Assembly: GCA_016875335.1 (NCBI GenBank)
Contig: VGRO01000017.1
Coordinates: forward strand, 1-53,723
Source of the DNA: Deltaproteobacteria bacterium
GTDB taxonomy: Bacteria; Myxococcota_A; UBA9042
DNA: 53,723 nucleotides
Reading direction: 5' to 3'
The notes under the pieces are model-generated. The model made no database searches. It was given only the letters and a program-made list of their open reading frames with translations, and was not told the origin of the DNA. Shown here piece after piece: positions 26,395-38,094 of the stretch (position 1 is its first letter; each line of letters opens with the position of its first letter). A program made the position numbers and the translations under genes.

Positions 26395-26422
26395 TTGACA
26401 AATCGTGTCGGCGACCCATACT
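26395..26422 (+). promoter_or_regulatory. Sigma-70 promoter upstream of dnaG-rpoD
   Basis: TTGACA (26395-26400), a 16-base spacer, then CATACT (26417-26422), pointing toward dnaG. The -35 box is perfect and four of six -10 bases match. It implies an unusually long leader of roughly 220-300 bases before dnaG, depending on the true start codon. Apart from this promoter, the rnpB -10 and the hairpin at 26508, I see nothing recognisable in 26269-26723. Confidence 0.6.
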
Positions 26423-26507
26423 GTCCGGCCGCCGCGGCGCCCAACCGCGTGCGACGCAACGAAAAACGCCGTCCTTTCATTGCCGCCGCCGCGCTCGCGC
26501 AAGTGCC

Positions 26508-26529
26508 GGCAAAATACCAGGATTTTGCC
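26508..26529 (+). promoter_or_regulatory. Hairpin in the dnaG leader, possible attenuator
   Basis: Perfect 8-bp stem GGCAAAAT / ATTTTGCC with loop ACCAGG, followed by TTTCC. It lies between the sigma-70 promoter and dnaG. It resembles a weak intrinsic terminator, and in E. coli the equivalent operon also has a terminator before dnaG, so attenuation is conceivable. Confidence 0.4.
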
Positions 26530-26723
26530 TTTCCTGGGCGGCATCGGCTGCGCGTGCCCGTTCGGACCGGCTGACCGCGCGCCACCCTGGCCCGCGGGTT
26601 GTCGCGCCGTTGGCACCAGCCCAGGCGCCCTTGGAGCAGCAACTGACCGTGGTTCCCCAGCCCGCCGACGCTGTCGCCCGCGCTGCTTCACGTTCGCGTG
26701 GCGCTGCGGGTTCCGGCAGTGGC

Positions 26724-28568
26724 GTGCGCGGCGGAATCGACCCCGCCTCGATCCGGCAGGTCACGGCGCAGTCCGACATGTTGGCGATCGTCGCCGAGGT
26801 GGTCGAGCTCAAGCGAGCCGGCACCAGTCACCGTGCGCTGTGCCCTTTCCACGCCGAGAAGACCCCGTCATTCCACGTCAACGCCGCCCTCAAGGTCTAT
26901 CACTGCAAGGGCTGCGGCGCTGGGGGCGACCTCATCTCGTTCGTGCGCGAGACCCGCGGCCTGGGTTTCGTGGAAGCCGTCCAGTGGCTCGCCGACCGGG
27001 CCGGCGTCGACCTGGTGCGCCAGGACCTCGACCCGCGCGATCGCGCCCGCTTGGACGGCGAGCGCACCCAGCGCGCGCGCATGATCGAACTGGCGACCGT
27101 GGCCCAGCAGTTTTTTCGCGCGCGGTTTTCGGCTTCCGAGGGCCGGGCAGCCGCCGAGTACGCTGCCAAGCGCGGGCTTGGCCCGGGCATTGCGGTGCGC
27201 TACGGGCTGGGCGCCGCTGGCAGCGGCTGGTCGGACCTGTGCGACCACCTGCGGCGGCAGGGCTGGAGCGATCGGGACATCGTGGCGATGGGCCTGGGCG
27301 TCGAGCGCCAGTCGGGCGGAATCTACGATCGATTTCGCAATCGCCTGATGTTCCCCATTTTTGCGGCACAGGGCGATCTGGTGGCGTTTGGCGGTCGCGA
27401 CCTGAGTGGCGACGCGCAGGTCGCCAAGTACCTCAACTCCCCTGAGGTCGTGGACCCGGAGCGCGAGGCGGCCAGTCCGTTCCACCACTTCTACAAGAAA
27501 GGCGACGTGGTCTTTGGCCTGTACCAGGCCCGCGAGGCGATTCGCAGGAGCGGCACGGCCGTCTTGGTCGAGGGCAACCTGGACGTCATGACGCTGGCCC
27601 AGGCTGGTTTCGAGAACACGGTGTGCGCCATGGGCACAGCGCTGACGAGCGAACAGGCGCGCGCCATTCGCCGGTTTGCCGCGCAGGTGGTGGTGCTGTA
27701 CGACGGCGACCGCGCCGGGCGCCAGGCGGCGCACAAGGCAGTGCCGTTGCTGCTCGCCGAGGGCTGCAATGGCGTCCTGGTCGCGTTGCCCGACGGCGAC
27801 GACCCCGACAGTTTCGTGCGCACCCGCGGCGCCGAAGCCCTGCGCCAGCGCATCGCCGAGGCGCCGCCCATGCTCAACGCCCACCTGGATGCGCTTGTCG
27901 CCAGTTGGGATGGCTCGCTGCAGGGCAAATCGGCGATCCTGCAGGCGGCAGGGCCGCTGTTGGCCTTGCTCGGCCATCAGGACGCGATGGCCCGCAACAT
28001 GGCCTACGACTACTTGGTGACGCGCCTGGACCCGGACGCACCGTTGGACCAGACGCGCACAACCCAGGGGCGCTACCTGCACCGCCCGCAGGCCCTGGCG
28101 CCTGCGCCCGCGCGGCCGCCAATGGCTGCCACCCCAGAGGGACCGGCGGCGGCGGAATCGGAACTGCTGCAGTTGCTGGTGTGGTATCCGGCTGAACTCG
28201 GCCAACCTGCGCTGCGCGACGCGGTGGACTTCGTGGCCCATGCCGGCATCCGGTTGGCGTTGCGCGAACTGCTCGCCCTGCACCGCGACCACGGCCTGGA
28301 CCTGGAGGCGGTGGCGCGCTGGGCCATCGACCACACCGATCCCGAACTGCGCGGCCGCGTGCTGTCGTGGTTGGCCGCGCCCGCTCCGGTCGCCGCTGGC
28401 CAGGTGGCCCGCCAAGTTGCTGAACTCGTGGACCGCATCGTCACGCCGCGCGAGATCGATCGGCAGATGCGGCACATCATGGAGCAACTGCCGACCGCTT
28501 CACCAGAGACCAAACGGGCGCTGTCGACGCGCCTTTTCGAACTGCGGCAGTTGCGCGGCCGGCGCTGA
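26724..28568 (+). CDS. dnaG: DNA primase DnaG
   Basis: Primase that makes RNA primers at the replication fork. It has 614 residues from the GTG at 26724. The CHC2 zinc finger starts at about Cys40 (C-P-F-H) and closes with Y-H-C-K-G-C-G. The Toprim domain shows V-E-G-N-L-D-V-M and L-Y-D-G-D-R-A-G. The C-terminal helicase-binding part is present and divergent. The start is uncertain: the family N-terminus fits GTG 26724, but GTG 26649 and TTG 26631 are also in frame, and none has a strong ribosome-binding site. It lies 30 bases before rpoD, the classical macromolecular-synthesis order without rpsU. Confidence 0.94.
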   Translation: MRGGIDPASIRQVTAQSDMLAIVAEVVELKRAGTSHRALCPFHAEKTPSFHVNAALKVYHCKGCGAGGDLISFVRETRGLGFVEAVQWLADRAGVDLVRQDLDPRDRARLDGERTQRARMIELATVAQQFFRARFSASEGRAAAEYAAKRGLGPGIAVRYGLGAAGSGWSDLCDHLRRQGWSDRDIVAMGLGVERQSGGIYDRFRNRLMFPIFAAQGDLVAFGGRDLSGDAQVAKYLNSPEVVDPEREAASPFHHFYKKGDVVFGLYQAREAIRRSGTAVLVEGNLDVMTLAQAGFENTVCAMGTALTSEQARAIRRFAAQVVVLYDGDRAGRQAAHKAVPLLLAEGCNGVLVALPDGDDPDSFVRTRGAEALRQRIAEAPPMLNAHLDALVASWDGSLQGKSAILQAAGPLLALLGHQDAMARNMAYDYLVTRLDPDAPLDQTRTTQGRYLHRPQALAPAPARPPMAATPEGPAAAESELLQLLVWYPAELGQPALRDAVDFVAHAGIRLALRELLALHRDHGLDLEAVARWAIDHTDPELRGRVLSWLAAPAPVAAGQVARQVAELVDRIVTPREIDRQMRHIMEQLPTASPETKRALSTRLFELRQLRGRR

Positions 28569-28598
28569 CCGGCCCTCGTTGACTGCAAGGAATCCAAG

Positions 28599-31316
<2,718 letters not shown>

Positions 31317-31427
31317 CGTCTCGATGCGCAACCTTGACCGCGCCCAGGCCGCGGCCCACAATACGGACCGGCTCGCTGCGGCTACGTGCGGTTGCCTGAT
31401 TCGAGCGTCCCATGCCCGCCGCCCCAA

Positions 31428-31580
31428 GGGCCAGGAAATGATTTACTCAATCATTTCTCGGGCCCGTTTGCTTGCTCCGTGGGTCGCCAGCTCGCGGAGC
31501 AGAGTGTGCTTGCGGAGCAGGGGTCCGACTCGCGGCTCCGTCCTGATGTGAGAGTGATCGACTTATTATTTTCCAGTCCC
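31428..31580 (+). repeat. Family 1 repeat, copy C (type II, with insertion)
   Basis: Same element in plus orientation, palindromic end toward rpoD and TTTTCCAGTCCC end toward the lipoprotein gene. It carries the type II variants of copy B. It is 153 bp because the central hairpin has an 18-base insertion that looks like a partial duplication of GCGGAGCAG. The AT-rich inner end (TATTAT at 31564-31569) is about 50 bases before the next ATG and could serve as a -10 box, although no -35 is evident. Nothing else is seen in 31317-31620. Confidence 0.92.
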
Positions 31581-31620
31581 CAAGGGGTCGCCTGGCGGGT
31601 GGCCACAACGGAGTTCGCCC

Positions 31621-32316
31621 ATGACATCGCTTCGCCCACACCCCGCCCGCCGCTCTGGCCAGTTCGCCGTTGCCGCCGGCCTCGCCCTGGCCGCGGCGTG
31701 TGGTGGTTCCAAGGAGCAGACCAAGGTAGGCCAGGCCACCGAGGATTCCCCGCGCGCCGCAGTCAACAACGACCCCATCCAGTCCGAGAACACGGGATCG
31801 GCCATCATTGAGCGCATCGACGTCAACAATGACCAGAAGCCCGATGTGTTCAAGCACTATTCACTGGTCGACGACGCCCCCGATGCCAAGGGAAACAAGG
31901 TCCAGAAGAAGGTGCTGATCCGCAAGGAGATCGACGTCAACTTCGACCAGAAGATCGACATCGTCGAGTACTACAAGGGGGCGTCCGGCAAGGAGATCAA
32001 GGAACGCGAAGAGTTTGACCTCGATTTCGACGGTCGCGTGGACGAGATCCGCAAGTACGAGGACGGGACGCTCAAGGAGGTCAACCTCGACCTGGGCTTC
32101 GACGGGCGCATGGACACATGGATGTTCTATCAGATGACCCAGAACGAGGAGGGCAAGCCGGTCAATCGCCTGATCGAGCGTCGCCGCGACACCAACGCCG
32201 ACGGCGCCATCGACGTCTGGGAGTACTACGTCAAGGGCCAGTTGCACAAGATCGGCACGGACAGCAACGGCGACGGGACGCCCGACCAGTTCACTCGCGT
32301 CGACGCCAAGAAATAG
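31621..32316 (+). CDS. Lipoprotein with D-x-N-x-D-G calcium-type repeats
   Basis: A 231-residue lipoprotein; the signal peptide ends in L-A-A-A-C with the lipidated Cys near residue 27. The mature part carries repeated Asp-rich loops: D-V-N-N-D-Q-K-P-D, D-V-N-F-D-Q-K-I-D, D-L-D-F-D-G-R-V-D, D-L-G-F-D-G-R-M-D, D-T-N-A-D-G-A-I-D and D-S-N-G-D-G-T-P-D. These are spaced ~25-30 residues apart and each is followed by a short beta-like segment. Such loops bind Ca2+ in dockerin- and thrombospondin-3-like repeats. It is the only gene between repeat copies C and D. A surface or periplasmic structural role is likely but unproven. Confidence 0.85.
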   Translation: MTSLRPHPARRSGQFAVAAGLALAAACGGSKEQTKVGQATEDSPRAAVNNDPIQSENTGSAIIERIDVNNDQKPDVFKHYSLVDDAPDAKGNKVQKKVLIRKEIDVNFDQKIDIVEYYKGASGKEIKEREEFDLDFDGRVDEIRKYEDGTLKEVNLDLGFDGRMDTWMFYQMTQNEEGKPVNRLIERRRDTNADGAIDVWEYYVKGQLHKIGTDSNGDGTPDQFTRVDAKK

Positions 32317-32335
32317 ACGACTTCTTGGGGTTGGA

Positions 32336-32356
32336 GACAATTCAACTGGAATTGTC
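32336..32356 (+). terminator. Hairpin after the cassette lipoprotein gene
   Basis: Perfect 8-bp stem GACAATTC / GAATTGTC with loop AACTG, 19 bases after the stop at 32316 and before repeat copy D. No U-tract follows. Confidence 0.45.
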
Positions 32357-32443
32357 CGTCACCCCGATGCCCTTTGCTGCGGGTCGCGCGCTCGCGTCCG
32401 CGCAAACCGGCTCGCGATGACACTCGCGTCTCAGCCGAGCGAA

Positions 32444-32578
32444 GGGACTGGAAAACAATAAGTCGATCACTCTCACATCAGGACGGAGCCGCGAGTCGGA
32501 CCCTTGGTCCGCGAGCTGGCGACCCACTGAGCAAGCAAACGGGCCCAAGAAATGATTGAGTAAATCATTTCCGGGCCC
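32444..32578 (-). repeat. Family 1 repeat, copy D (type I)
   Basis: A complete 135-bp copy, inverted relative to copy C: GGGACTGGAAAA end inward, palindromic end with GGGCCC outward. It carries the type I variants and matches copy A over all 127 comparable bases. It ends four bases before the stop codon of the next minus-strand gene (32583), so it lies between two convergent transcripts, where its hairpin (GGGCCCGGAAATGATT pairing with its complement across TACTC, one bulge) could terminate both. Confidence 0.93.
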
Positions 32579-32582
32579 GAAC

Positions 32583-33212
32583 CTACCGCGCCGCCGCTGT
32601 GCCCTCGACCGCCAGCGGCGCCGTGGGCATCGGCTGACCGCTCGGCCGTCGATCGGGGGGCGGACTGAGCAGCAGTTCAGTCAGTTGATCGCCGTCGCGC
32701 GACAGCCCGACCACGCGCCACAGCGAAGCCTGCAGCGCCACGTTGCGCACACGGCTGACCAGATCGCGGTCACTGTTGCGGTCGATGGCCAGGACCAGCC
32801 GGTTGGCGGCGACGCCCGACCGCCGCTGCCACGCATCCAAGGCCCAGCGCAAGAGTTCGGTCACCCGTGCATCGGATTGCGCGGTCGTGGCGTCCAAGCT
32901 GCGCTCAAAAATGCCCACGCCGTTCGGCGCCACCCGCAGCGTCAAGTGCTGGTCGGGGCGGAACTCCGCCAGCCGCCGCCATGGGAAGGTGGGCCAGCCC
33001 GGCAGCAGTTCGGCCTCGTGGCGCTCAGGCAACCGGATGCCCAGCGCATTCTCGACCGCAACGGCGGGGTGATCGGGCGCGCGCACCACATCGCTCGGTG
33101 GGGCCGGCGGCGGTTGCGCGGCGACCGGCGGATCGCTGCCGCAGCCTCGCGCGCAACCGGCGAGCGTCAGGACCGCGAGCGCGCAAGGGCCAGCAACGCT
33201 GCGGTGTCGCAT
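32583..33212 (-). CDS. Lipoprotein with ExbD-like C-terminal region
   Basis: A 209-residue lipoprotein; the signal peptide ends in L-T-L-A-G-C near residue 19. The C-terminal half (R-V-A-P-N-G-V near 92-98, V-L-A-I-D-R-N-S-D-R-D-L-V near 140-152, then a helix and W-R-V-V-G-L) has the strand-helix pattern of the periplasmic domain of ExbD/TolR, but without the membrane helix. This is a fold guess. The start overlaps the upstream stop (TGATG at 33210-33214), so it is translated with the two genes before it. Function unknown. Confidence 0.78.
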   Translation of the reverse strand: MRHRSVAGPCALAVLTLAGCARGCGSDPPVAAQPPPAPPSDVVRAPDHPAVAVENALGIRLPERHEAELLPGWPTFPWRRLAEFRPDQHLTLRVAPNGVGIFERSLDATTAQSDARVTELLRWALDAWQRRSGVAANRLVLAIDRNSDRDLVSRVRNVALQASLWRVVGLSRDGDQLTELLLSPPPDRRPSGQPMPTAPLAVEGTAAAR

Positions 33213-33901
33213 CACTTGGACAACCATGCGAATTGCAAAGGAGCGGCGAACTGCAACGGCGGCGCCACCGCCATCTGCTTGACCGGGAAGCCGCGGCACG
33301 ACCCGTTGTGCGGCGCGCACTTGCCCGGCGCGCCTTCAGGCACGGTACCGCCACAGGTCACCAGTTGCAGCGGCTTGTAGTCTTCGATGCGATACCATGT
33401 CCCGTTGTACACGAACGCAAGCCCTTGGCCACTGATGGCGTCGCCCTCGGTGTAGTAGCCCGCGGTCACCGGGGCGTCGCAGGTGGTATCAGCCACGCCC
33501 AGGCGCGGATGAACGACCTTGCCCGTAGACATCTGCACGCCGAAGAACACGCCGAACTGCGGCGAATAGACCACAGCGCCGTCCCGCAGCAGGTCCACTG
33601 CGCCACCTACCGACAGGGCGGAGTGTCCGCGCTGGACCAGGGCCCCGACGGGCTTGCCGCCGGCGTCGACCACCCACAGGCCGCCCAAGGCGGCCACTAG
33701 ACTCGACGGTGGCGCGATCGCATCGGCGTCGGCCGCGGCGGCGTCCGGCGGCGCCCCAGTCTGGACGTCGATGGCCGGAGTTGCCGTGTCCGCTTCGGCC
33801 ACCGCGACGGGCGTCAACTGCCGGGCCGGCTTGGGATCGCCGCAGCCGGCGCCAAGCGCGAGCGCACCAGTCAGGACAAGCGTCGATCGCGGTCCGATCA
33901 T
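33212..33901 (-). CDS. Lipoprotein, unknown
   Basis: A 229-residue lipoprotein; the signal peptide ends in L-G-A-G-C. A Pro/Ala-rich spacer leads to a beta-rich domain from about residue 70 (G-G-L-W-V-V-D-A-G-G-K-P-V-G). Near its end four cysteines suggest two disulfides. No family recognised. The ATG at 33901 forms an ATGA overlap with the stop of the preceding gene, and its own stop overlaps the next start, so this is the middle gene of a coupled envelope operon. Confidence 0.78.
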   Translation of the reverse strand: MIGPRSTLVLTGALALGAGCGDPKPARQLTPVAVAEADTATPAIDVQTGAPPDAAAADADAIAPPSSLVAALGGLWVVDAGGKPVGALVQRGHSALSVGGAVDLLRDGAVVYSPQFGVFFGVQMSTGKVVHPRLGVADTTCDAPVTAGYYTEGDAISGQGLAFVYNGTWYRIEDYKPLQLVTCGGTVPEGAPGKCAPHNGSCRGFPVKQMAVAPPLQFAAPLQFAWLSK

Positions 33902-34794
33902 GGGTTGGCGCCGCCGGCGTGGTCCGCCTGCCAGGCCTTGCGCACGCGCGCGACGGCCTCCGCCTGCTGGTGTTGTGCCAGTTTGGCCGCCTCCTGCATC
34001 CAGGCCGGGGGCTGGCTGTCGCCGCCGCGCGCCGTTTCCCACCAGCGCAGCATCTCGCTGAACAGCGCGCCGTCGCCTTGGCGGCCCAACCGGTCCAGTT
34101 CGTCGTGCACCCACTGCCGCTCGAACGCCAGCGCCATCACCGCCTGCATAGCCTCGGCGTGCAGGAAGCGCTGCATGGCCACCCGGGTCGGGTCCAAAGC
34201 GTGAGCGCCGCCCCTGCCCGGCTGACCGGGGCGCAGTTCGTGGGCGTCCGCTTCGCCGTACTTGTTGTCCTCGCCGGTGTCTTCGAAACTGTGGCGCTCT
34301 GCTTGCAGGTCTTCAGCAACGTGCGTGTGTTCGGTGGCCTTGTCGTCGGTTTCTCCCTTGGGACTGCCGCCTTTGGCTCGGCGCACGCGGGCCAGCAGGT
34401 TGTCGGGCGGCTGGGGGCTGCTGCCGCGGTGGGGCGCCGGCACGCCCACGGCCTCTTCCAGCGCGCGCAGGGTCGCGTCATCCACCGCGCCGCTCTGGCC
34501 GATTCCGGCCATCTTCTGGAATCTCAGCAGCGCCGCACGCGTCAGGCCATCAATGACGCCGTGCAGCGGCAATTGGACGCCGAGCGCGACCATGAGCGCC
34601 GCCTGGACCCAGCGCTGCAGCTTCTTGGCCGGGTCGTCGACCTTGGGACGGATGGCTTGGGGCGACAGCACGGCTTTGCCCACGGCGTAGGTCGGCAGCA
34701 GTTCTTCGCCTTTCTTCTGGTCGGCGCCGCCCTTGGCGAGCAACCGCAGCATCTTGCGCTTGCGATCGGCGAGTTGCGACGGGCTGACCGACAT
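33898..34794 (-). CDS. Protein with peptidoglycan-binding-type domain
   Basis: 298 residues with no signal peptide. Residues ~60-115 match the three-helix peptidoglycan-binding domain 1 pattern (L-Q-R-W-V-Q-A-A-L, then G-V-I-D-G-L-T-R-A-A-L-L-R-F-Q, then G-A-V-D-D-A-T-L-R-A-L). The rest is charged, acidic in the middle and helical at the end. ATG 34794 has GGAG upstream with slightly long spacing; an earlier ATG at 34830 has none. It is the first gene of a three-gene operon whose other products are lipoproteins. The missing export signal is odd for a wall-binding protein and suggests either an alternative export route or a different ligand. Confidence 0.75.
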   Translation of the reverse strand: MSVSPSQLADRKRKMLRLLAKGGADQKKGEELLPTYAVGKAVLSPQAIRPKVDDPAKKLQRWVQAALMVALGVQLPLHGVIDGLTRAALLRFQKMAGIGQSGAVDDATLRALEEAVGVPAPHRGSSPQPPDNLLARVRRAKGGSPKGETDDKATEHTHVAEDLQAERHSFEDTGEDNKYGEADAHELRPGQPGRGGAHALDPTRVAMQRFLHAEAMQAVMALAFERQWVHDELDRLGRQGDGALFSEMLRWWETARGGDSQPPAWMQEAAKLAQHQQAEAVARVRKAWQADHAGGANP

Positions 34795-34851
34795 GGACGA
34801 AGGCTCCGGCCCCGAGGGCTTGCCAAGCATAGCGCGCAGTCGGCGGCACGG

Positions 34852-35298
34852 CTACGGTGTCGCGTCGGTGCCGTGCAGGGCGAGCCAGCGGTCCAAGATG
34901 ATCTTGGCGGCATGGGCGTCCACGACCGTCTTGCGACGGGCGGCGCGCATACCCAGCGCGCGCAGTTCATCGTGGGCCTGCACCGTCGATTCGGCCTCGT
35001 CCACGACGTCGACCGGCAGGGGCTGCGCGGCGCGCAACGCCTCGACGAACCGAGCGACCAGACCGCGGCTGTCGAGGGCGCCCGGATCCGCAGGTGGCGG
35101 CAGGCCCACCACCCAGCGCGCAACCTGCAACGCGTCGGCCAGCGCGACCAACCGGGCCAGGTCCGCGCGGGTGCCCCGCCGCTCCAGCACGCCATGAGGC
35201 AGGGCCTGATCGCCGCGCGGCGCGGTGACCGCGAGGCCGATGCGCGCCCGGCCCACGTCCAGGGCAAGCACACGGCCATGCGGCGGATCGGCGACCAT
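34852..35298 (-). CDS. ruvX: Putative pre-16S rRNA nuclease / Holliday-junction resolvase RuvX
   Basis: YqgF/RuvX family RNase H-fold nuclease of 148 residues. Catalytic Asp14 lies in L-A-L-D-V-G-R-A-R-I-G. The second acidic motif is V-D-E-A-E-S-T near 97-103, and the third is V-V-D-A-H-A-A-K-I-I-L near 122-132. In studied bacteria the family matures the 16S rRNA 5' end. The ATG at 35298 begins directly before the conserved core; the open frame to 35502 adds a non-family extension. It diverges from the glutaredoxin gene with a 121-base gap. Confidence 0.93.
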   Translation of the reverse strand: MVADPPHGRVLALDVGRARIGLAVTAPRGDQALPHGVLERRGTRADLARLVALADALQVARWVVGLPPPADPGALDSRGLVARFVEALRAAQPLPVDVVDEAESTVQAHDELRALGMRAARRKTVVDAHAAKIILDRWLALHGTDATP

Positions 35299-35419
35299 CT
35301 CGCCATGGTAGTCGGCAGGGCGCGCGCCGCCAACCGTTGATGGAATCGCCGTTGCATGGCGCGATCGCCCCACCCGCGGTAAGATCGGCCGGTCGGGCCG
35401 CCGCCCGCTGCACTCGCCC

Positions 35420-35683
35420 ATGGCTGCACCCGTGACCGTGTACCGCACCGAGTGGTGTCCGTACTGCATCGCCGCAAAGCGGTTCCTTAGCGCGCGCGGC
35501 ATCGCCTTCGACGAGGTCTACCTGGACCGTGACCCGGCCAAGATGGCGGAACTCAAGGCCCGGCTGGAGTGGCGCACGGTGCCGATGATCTTCGTGGGCG
35601 ACACGTTTGTCGGCGGCTACACGGACCTGCGGGCACTGGACCAGCGCGGTGAATTGCAGGCGCTGTTGGCGGCGGCGCAATGA
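35420..35683 (+). CDS. Glutaredoxin, C-P-Y-C type
   Basis: An 87-residue dithiol glutaredoxin with active site Cys13-Pro-Tyr-Cys16, cis-proline in T-V-P-M-I-F near 53-58, and the G-G-Y-T-D-L glutathione-binding end near 65-70. It would reduce protein disulfides or ribonucleotide reductase with glutathione. It heads a six-gene plus-strand chain; the next start overlaps its stop (ATGA at 35680-35683). Confidence 0.94.
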   Translation: MAAPVTVYRTEWCPYCIAAKRFLSARGIAFDEVYLDRDPAKMAELKARLEWRTVPMIFVGDTFVGGYTDLRALDQRGELQALLAAAQ

Positions 35684-36114
35684 GGGCGGCGGCGCGGTGG
35701 CTGTTGGCCTTTGCGCTGCCGTGCGCGTGTGGCCTTGGCACGACCCCTGCCGCGCAACTCAAGGAATCGGTTGAGGACTACGTGCGGTCGATTCGTTGGG
35801 GCCACATCGAGCGCGCCGCCAACTACGTGCCCGAGGCCCTGCGCGCCCAGTTCATCCGCCAGAAGCGGCTGGCGCAGACCCAGGTCACCATCCACGAATA
35901 CGACGTCCGCGCCGTCGAGTATGTGCAGGGCGCGCCGCGCGCCCGCGTGATCATCGCCGCCGTGTGGAGCCGACCGGCGGACCCGGTCACGCACCAGCAA
36001 TTGCTTGCACAGGAATGGCGGCTCGCGGGCCGGGGCTGGGAGATGGCGCGCCAGCAGGAAGTGCAGCAACTGCCCGCGCACCTCGACGTGGTCCATCCCG
36101 GCGACGCATTGTGA
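35680..36114 (+). CDS. Small lipoprotein-like protein, unknown
   Basis: A 144-residue exported protein. The N-terminal hydrophobic segment ends in L-P-C-A-C, so lipidation near Cys15-17 is likely. The mature part starts with an amphipathic helix ([10 protein letters not shown] near 30-39) and goes on as a mixed alpha/beta domain ending in D-V-V-H-P-G-D-A-L, broadly like an NTF2-type cone fold. No family recognised. It is coupled to glutaredoxin by a 4-base overlap and followed directly by aspartokinase, with which it may overlap if that gene starts at the GTG at 36111. Confidence 0.75.
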   Translation: MRAAARWLLAFALPCACGLGTTPAAQLKESVEDYVRSIRWGHIERAANYVPEALRAQFIRQKRLAQTQVTIHEYDVRAVEYVQGAPRARVIIAAVWSRPADPVTHQQLLAQEWRLAGRGWEMARQQEVQQLPAHLDVVHPGDAL

Positions 36115-36119
36115 CGGCC

Positions 36120-37328
36120 ATGGACGCCCAGCCCACCCGCATCGTGGTGCAAAAATACGGCGGTTCGTCGGTGGCCGACGTCGAACGCCTGCGCCAGGTC
36201 GCCCGGCGCATCGCCCAGGCGCGCCAAGGGGGCGCACACGTGGTTGCTGTGGTGTCGGCGATGGGCAAGACCACCGATCAACTGGTGCGGCTCGCCCACG
36301 AGGTCACCGACACGCCCGACCGCCGCGAACTCGACATGCTGTTGAGCGCGGGCGAGCGCATCGCGATGGCGCTGCTGGCCATGGCGGTGCGCGCTGAAGG
36401 CCTGGCCGCCACGAGCTTGACCGGCAGCCAGTGCGGCATCTTGACCAATGACAGCGCCGGCAACGCCCGCATCGTCGAGGTCCGCCCATTCCGGGTGCAG
36501 GACGCGCTGGCGCAAGGCCACGTCGTCATCGTCGCCGGTTTCCAGGGCACCAGTTGGCGGCGCGAGGTCACGACGTTGGGGCGCGGCGGCAGCGACACCA
36601 CCGCGGTGGCGCTGGCCGCTGCGCTCGGCGCGGACTGCGAGATCTACAGCGACGTCGACGGCATCTACAGCGCCGACCCGCGGTTGGTGACGGCGGCGCG
36701 GCGCATCGACGCGCTCAGCCACGATGAGACGCTGGCGCTGGCCCGTGCGGGCGCCAAGGTGTTGGCGGCGGACGCGGTGGCGCTGGCCCGGATGCACGGC
36801 ATCGCGCTCTATGCGCGCAGGACCGACGGCACGGGCGGCGAAACCGTCGTGCGCCTCGACGCGCCGCGCGACCGGCCGTGGGTGAGCGGTGTGGCCGGCC
36901 GGCCCCACGCGGTGCTGCTCCGGGCCCGCGACGCGGCGGGGGCTGAAGCCATGATCGCCGCACTGGCCGACGCCCACCTGTGCCCGCTGGCCGTCACCGC
37001 CGACGCCGCGGCCGCCGACGTGCTGGTGGCGCGCGACGTGGCCGATGCGGTCGATCCGGCGTTTGATCGGGCGGTGGCGGCCGTCGAGGCGATGCCAGGA
37101 TCGATCGGCGCACTGCGCGGGGCGCTGGCCAGCATCGTCGGCCCGGCGGTCGGAAGGGAACCTGGCTTGATCACAGCATTTCGCGAGATCGTGCGGGCGA
37201 GCGGCGCCGAACCGCTTGCCGTCGTCGCCCACGGTCTCACGCTGTCGGCGCTGGTCGATCCCATGGTGCTCACGCCGGTCCTGGCGGCGCTGCACGCGCG
37301 GTTCGTCGCGGAGGGTGCGCATGCGTAA
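36120..37328 (+). CDS. lysC: Aspartokinase
   Basis: First step of the aspartate pathway to lysine, threonine and methionine: ATP-dependent phosphorylation of aspartate. 402 residues. The kinase core has [10 protein letters not shown] near 9-18, G-R-G-G-S-D-T-T near 157-164 and Y-S-D-V-D-G-I-Y near 178-185. The C-terminal ~140 residues cover the two ACT regulatory domains but are very Ala-rich and divergent, so feedback inhibition cannot be read off. ATG 36120 is used; GTG 36111, which overlaps the previous stop as GTGA, would add three residues. The gene is embedded in an envelope and nucleotide operon, an unusual setting. Confidence 0.94.
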   Translation: MDAQPTRIVVQKYGGSSVADVERLRQVARRIAQARQGGAHVVAVVSAMGKTTDQLVRLAHEVTDTPDRRELDMLLSAGERIAMALLAMAVRAEGLAATSLTGSQCGILTNDSAGNARIVEVRPFRVQDALAQGHVVIVAGFQGTSWRREVTTLGRGGSDTTAVALAAALGADCEIYSDVDGIYSADPRLVTAARRIDALSHDETLALARAGAKVLAADAVALARMHGIALYARRTDGTGGETVVRLDAPRDRPWVSGVAGRPHAVLLRARDAAGAEAMIAALADAHLCPLAVTADAAAADVLVARDVADAVDPAFDRAVAAVEAMPGSIGALRGALASIVGPAVGREPGLITAFREIVRASGAEPLAVVAHGLTLSALVDPMVLTPVLAALHARFVAEGAHA

Positions 37329-38094
37329 CGGGGGCTGGTGGACCGCCCTGTGGATCGCCGGCTGTGCTGGTCCGCAGACGGGGGCGCCGCCGGGCGAATC
37401 GCTCACCGCCGACGCGCTCATCGCCAGCTTGGTGCGCCCGCAGGTCAAGACCCTGCAAGGCACGGCCCGCTTGGAAGCCTATGCGGACGGACAGCGGCGC
37501 AGCGCGACGGTGCTGGTGGTGGCCAGCCGTCCCAGTTCCTTGCAGTTCCAGGCGCTCACGCCGACGCTCGATCTGGTGGCCCTGTCGAACTGCGATGGCG
37601 ATCGCTTCTTGACCTTCGAGCGCGGCGGCGACGCCTGCTACGTCGGCAAGGCGTGTCCGCGCAACCTCGCCCGCGTGCTGCCACTGCCGCTGCCCGTGGA
37701 CGGTCTGGTGGCCGCCCTGCTCGGCGACCTGCCAGTGCTGCAAGCGCCTGCCGAGCACCGCACCTTGGCGTGGGACGGCGAAAAATCACTGTACCGCCTG
37801 GACCTCGGCGCAGCGACGGCCTTGCACCAGCAGGTGTACGTCGAGCCCAAGACGCGCCGCGCGGTCGGCGCCGTATGGTACTTCGGTGCCGAGCGGCTGG
37901 CTTCGCTGCAGTACGATGGCGATGCGGTGGCCAGCCTGCCGCGCACGCTGCGGGTCAAGACGACGCGGCCGCAGGCCGACATGACATTGGAGTTGCGCGA
38001 GGTGACCGCAGACCAGCCCGTCGACCCGACTGTGTTCGCCGTTGCCTGCCCCGACGGCATGCGCACCGTCGATTTGCCGTGTGACAGCGAATGA
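37321..38094 (+). CDS. LolB/DUF4292-like outer-membrane lipoprotein
   Basis: A 257-residue lipoprotein; the short signal ends in W-I-A-G-C near residue 15. The mature protein has the pattern of the LolA/LolB-type half-barrel: an early [10 protein letters not shown] strand near 43-52, then repeated beta strands and two extra cysteine pairs. Families of this shape carry or insert lipoproteins; DUF4292 is the closest description I can give. It overlaps the lysC end by eight bases and the tmk start by four (ATGA). Confidence 0.78.
   Translation: MRNGGWWTALWIAGCAGPQTGAPPGESLTADALIASLVRPQVKTLQGTARLEAYADGQRRSATVLVVASRPSSLQFQALTPTLDLVALSNCDGDRFLTFERGGDACYVGKACPRNLARVLPLPLPVDGLVAALLGDLPVLQAPAEHRTLAWDGEKSLYRLDLGAATALHQQVYVEPKTRRAVGAVWYFGAERLASLQYDGDAVASLPRTLRVKTTRPQADMTLELREVTADQPVDPTVFAVACPDGMRTVDLPCDSE

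Noticed and set aside
25822..26691. Upstream extension of the aroA frame through the RNase P RNA gene
   Set aside because: The frame lacks stops only because rnpB is G+C-rich. EPSP-synthase homology starts at 25821, and rnpB helix P1 defines the RNA.
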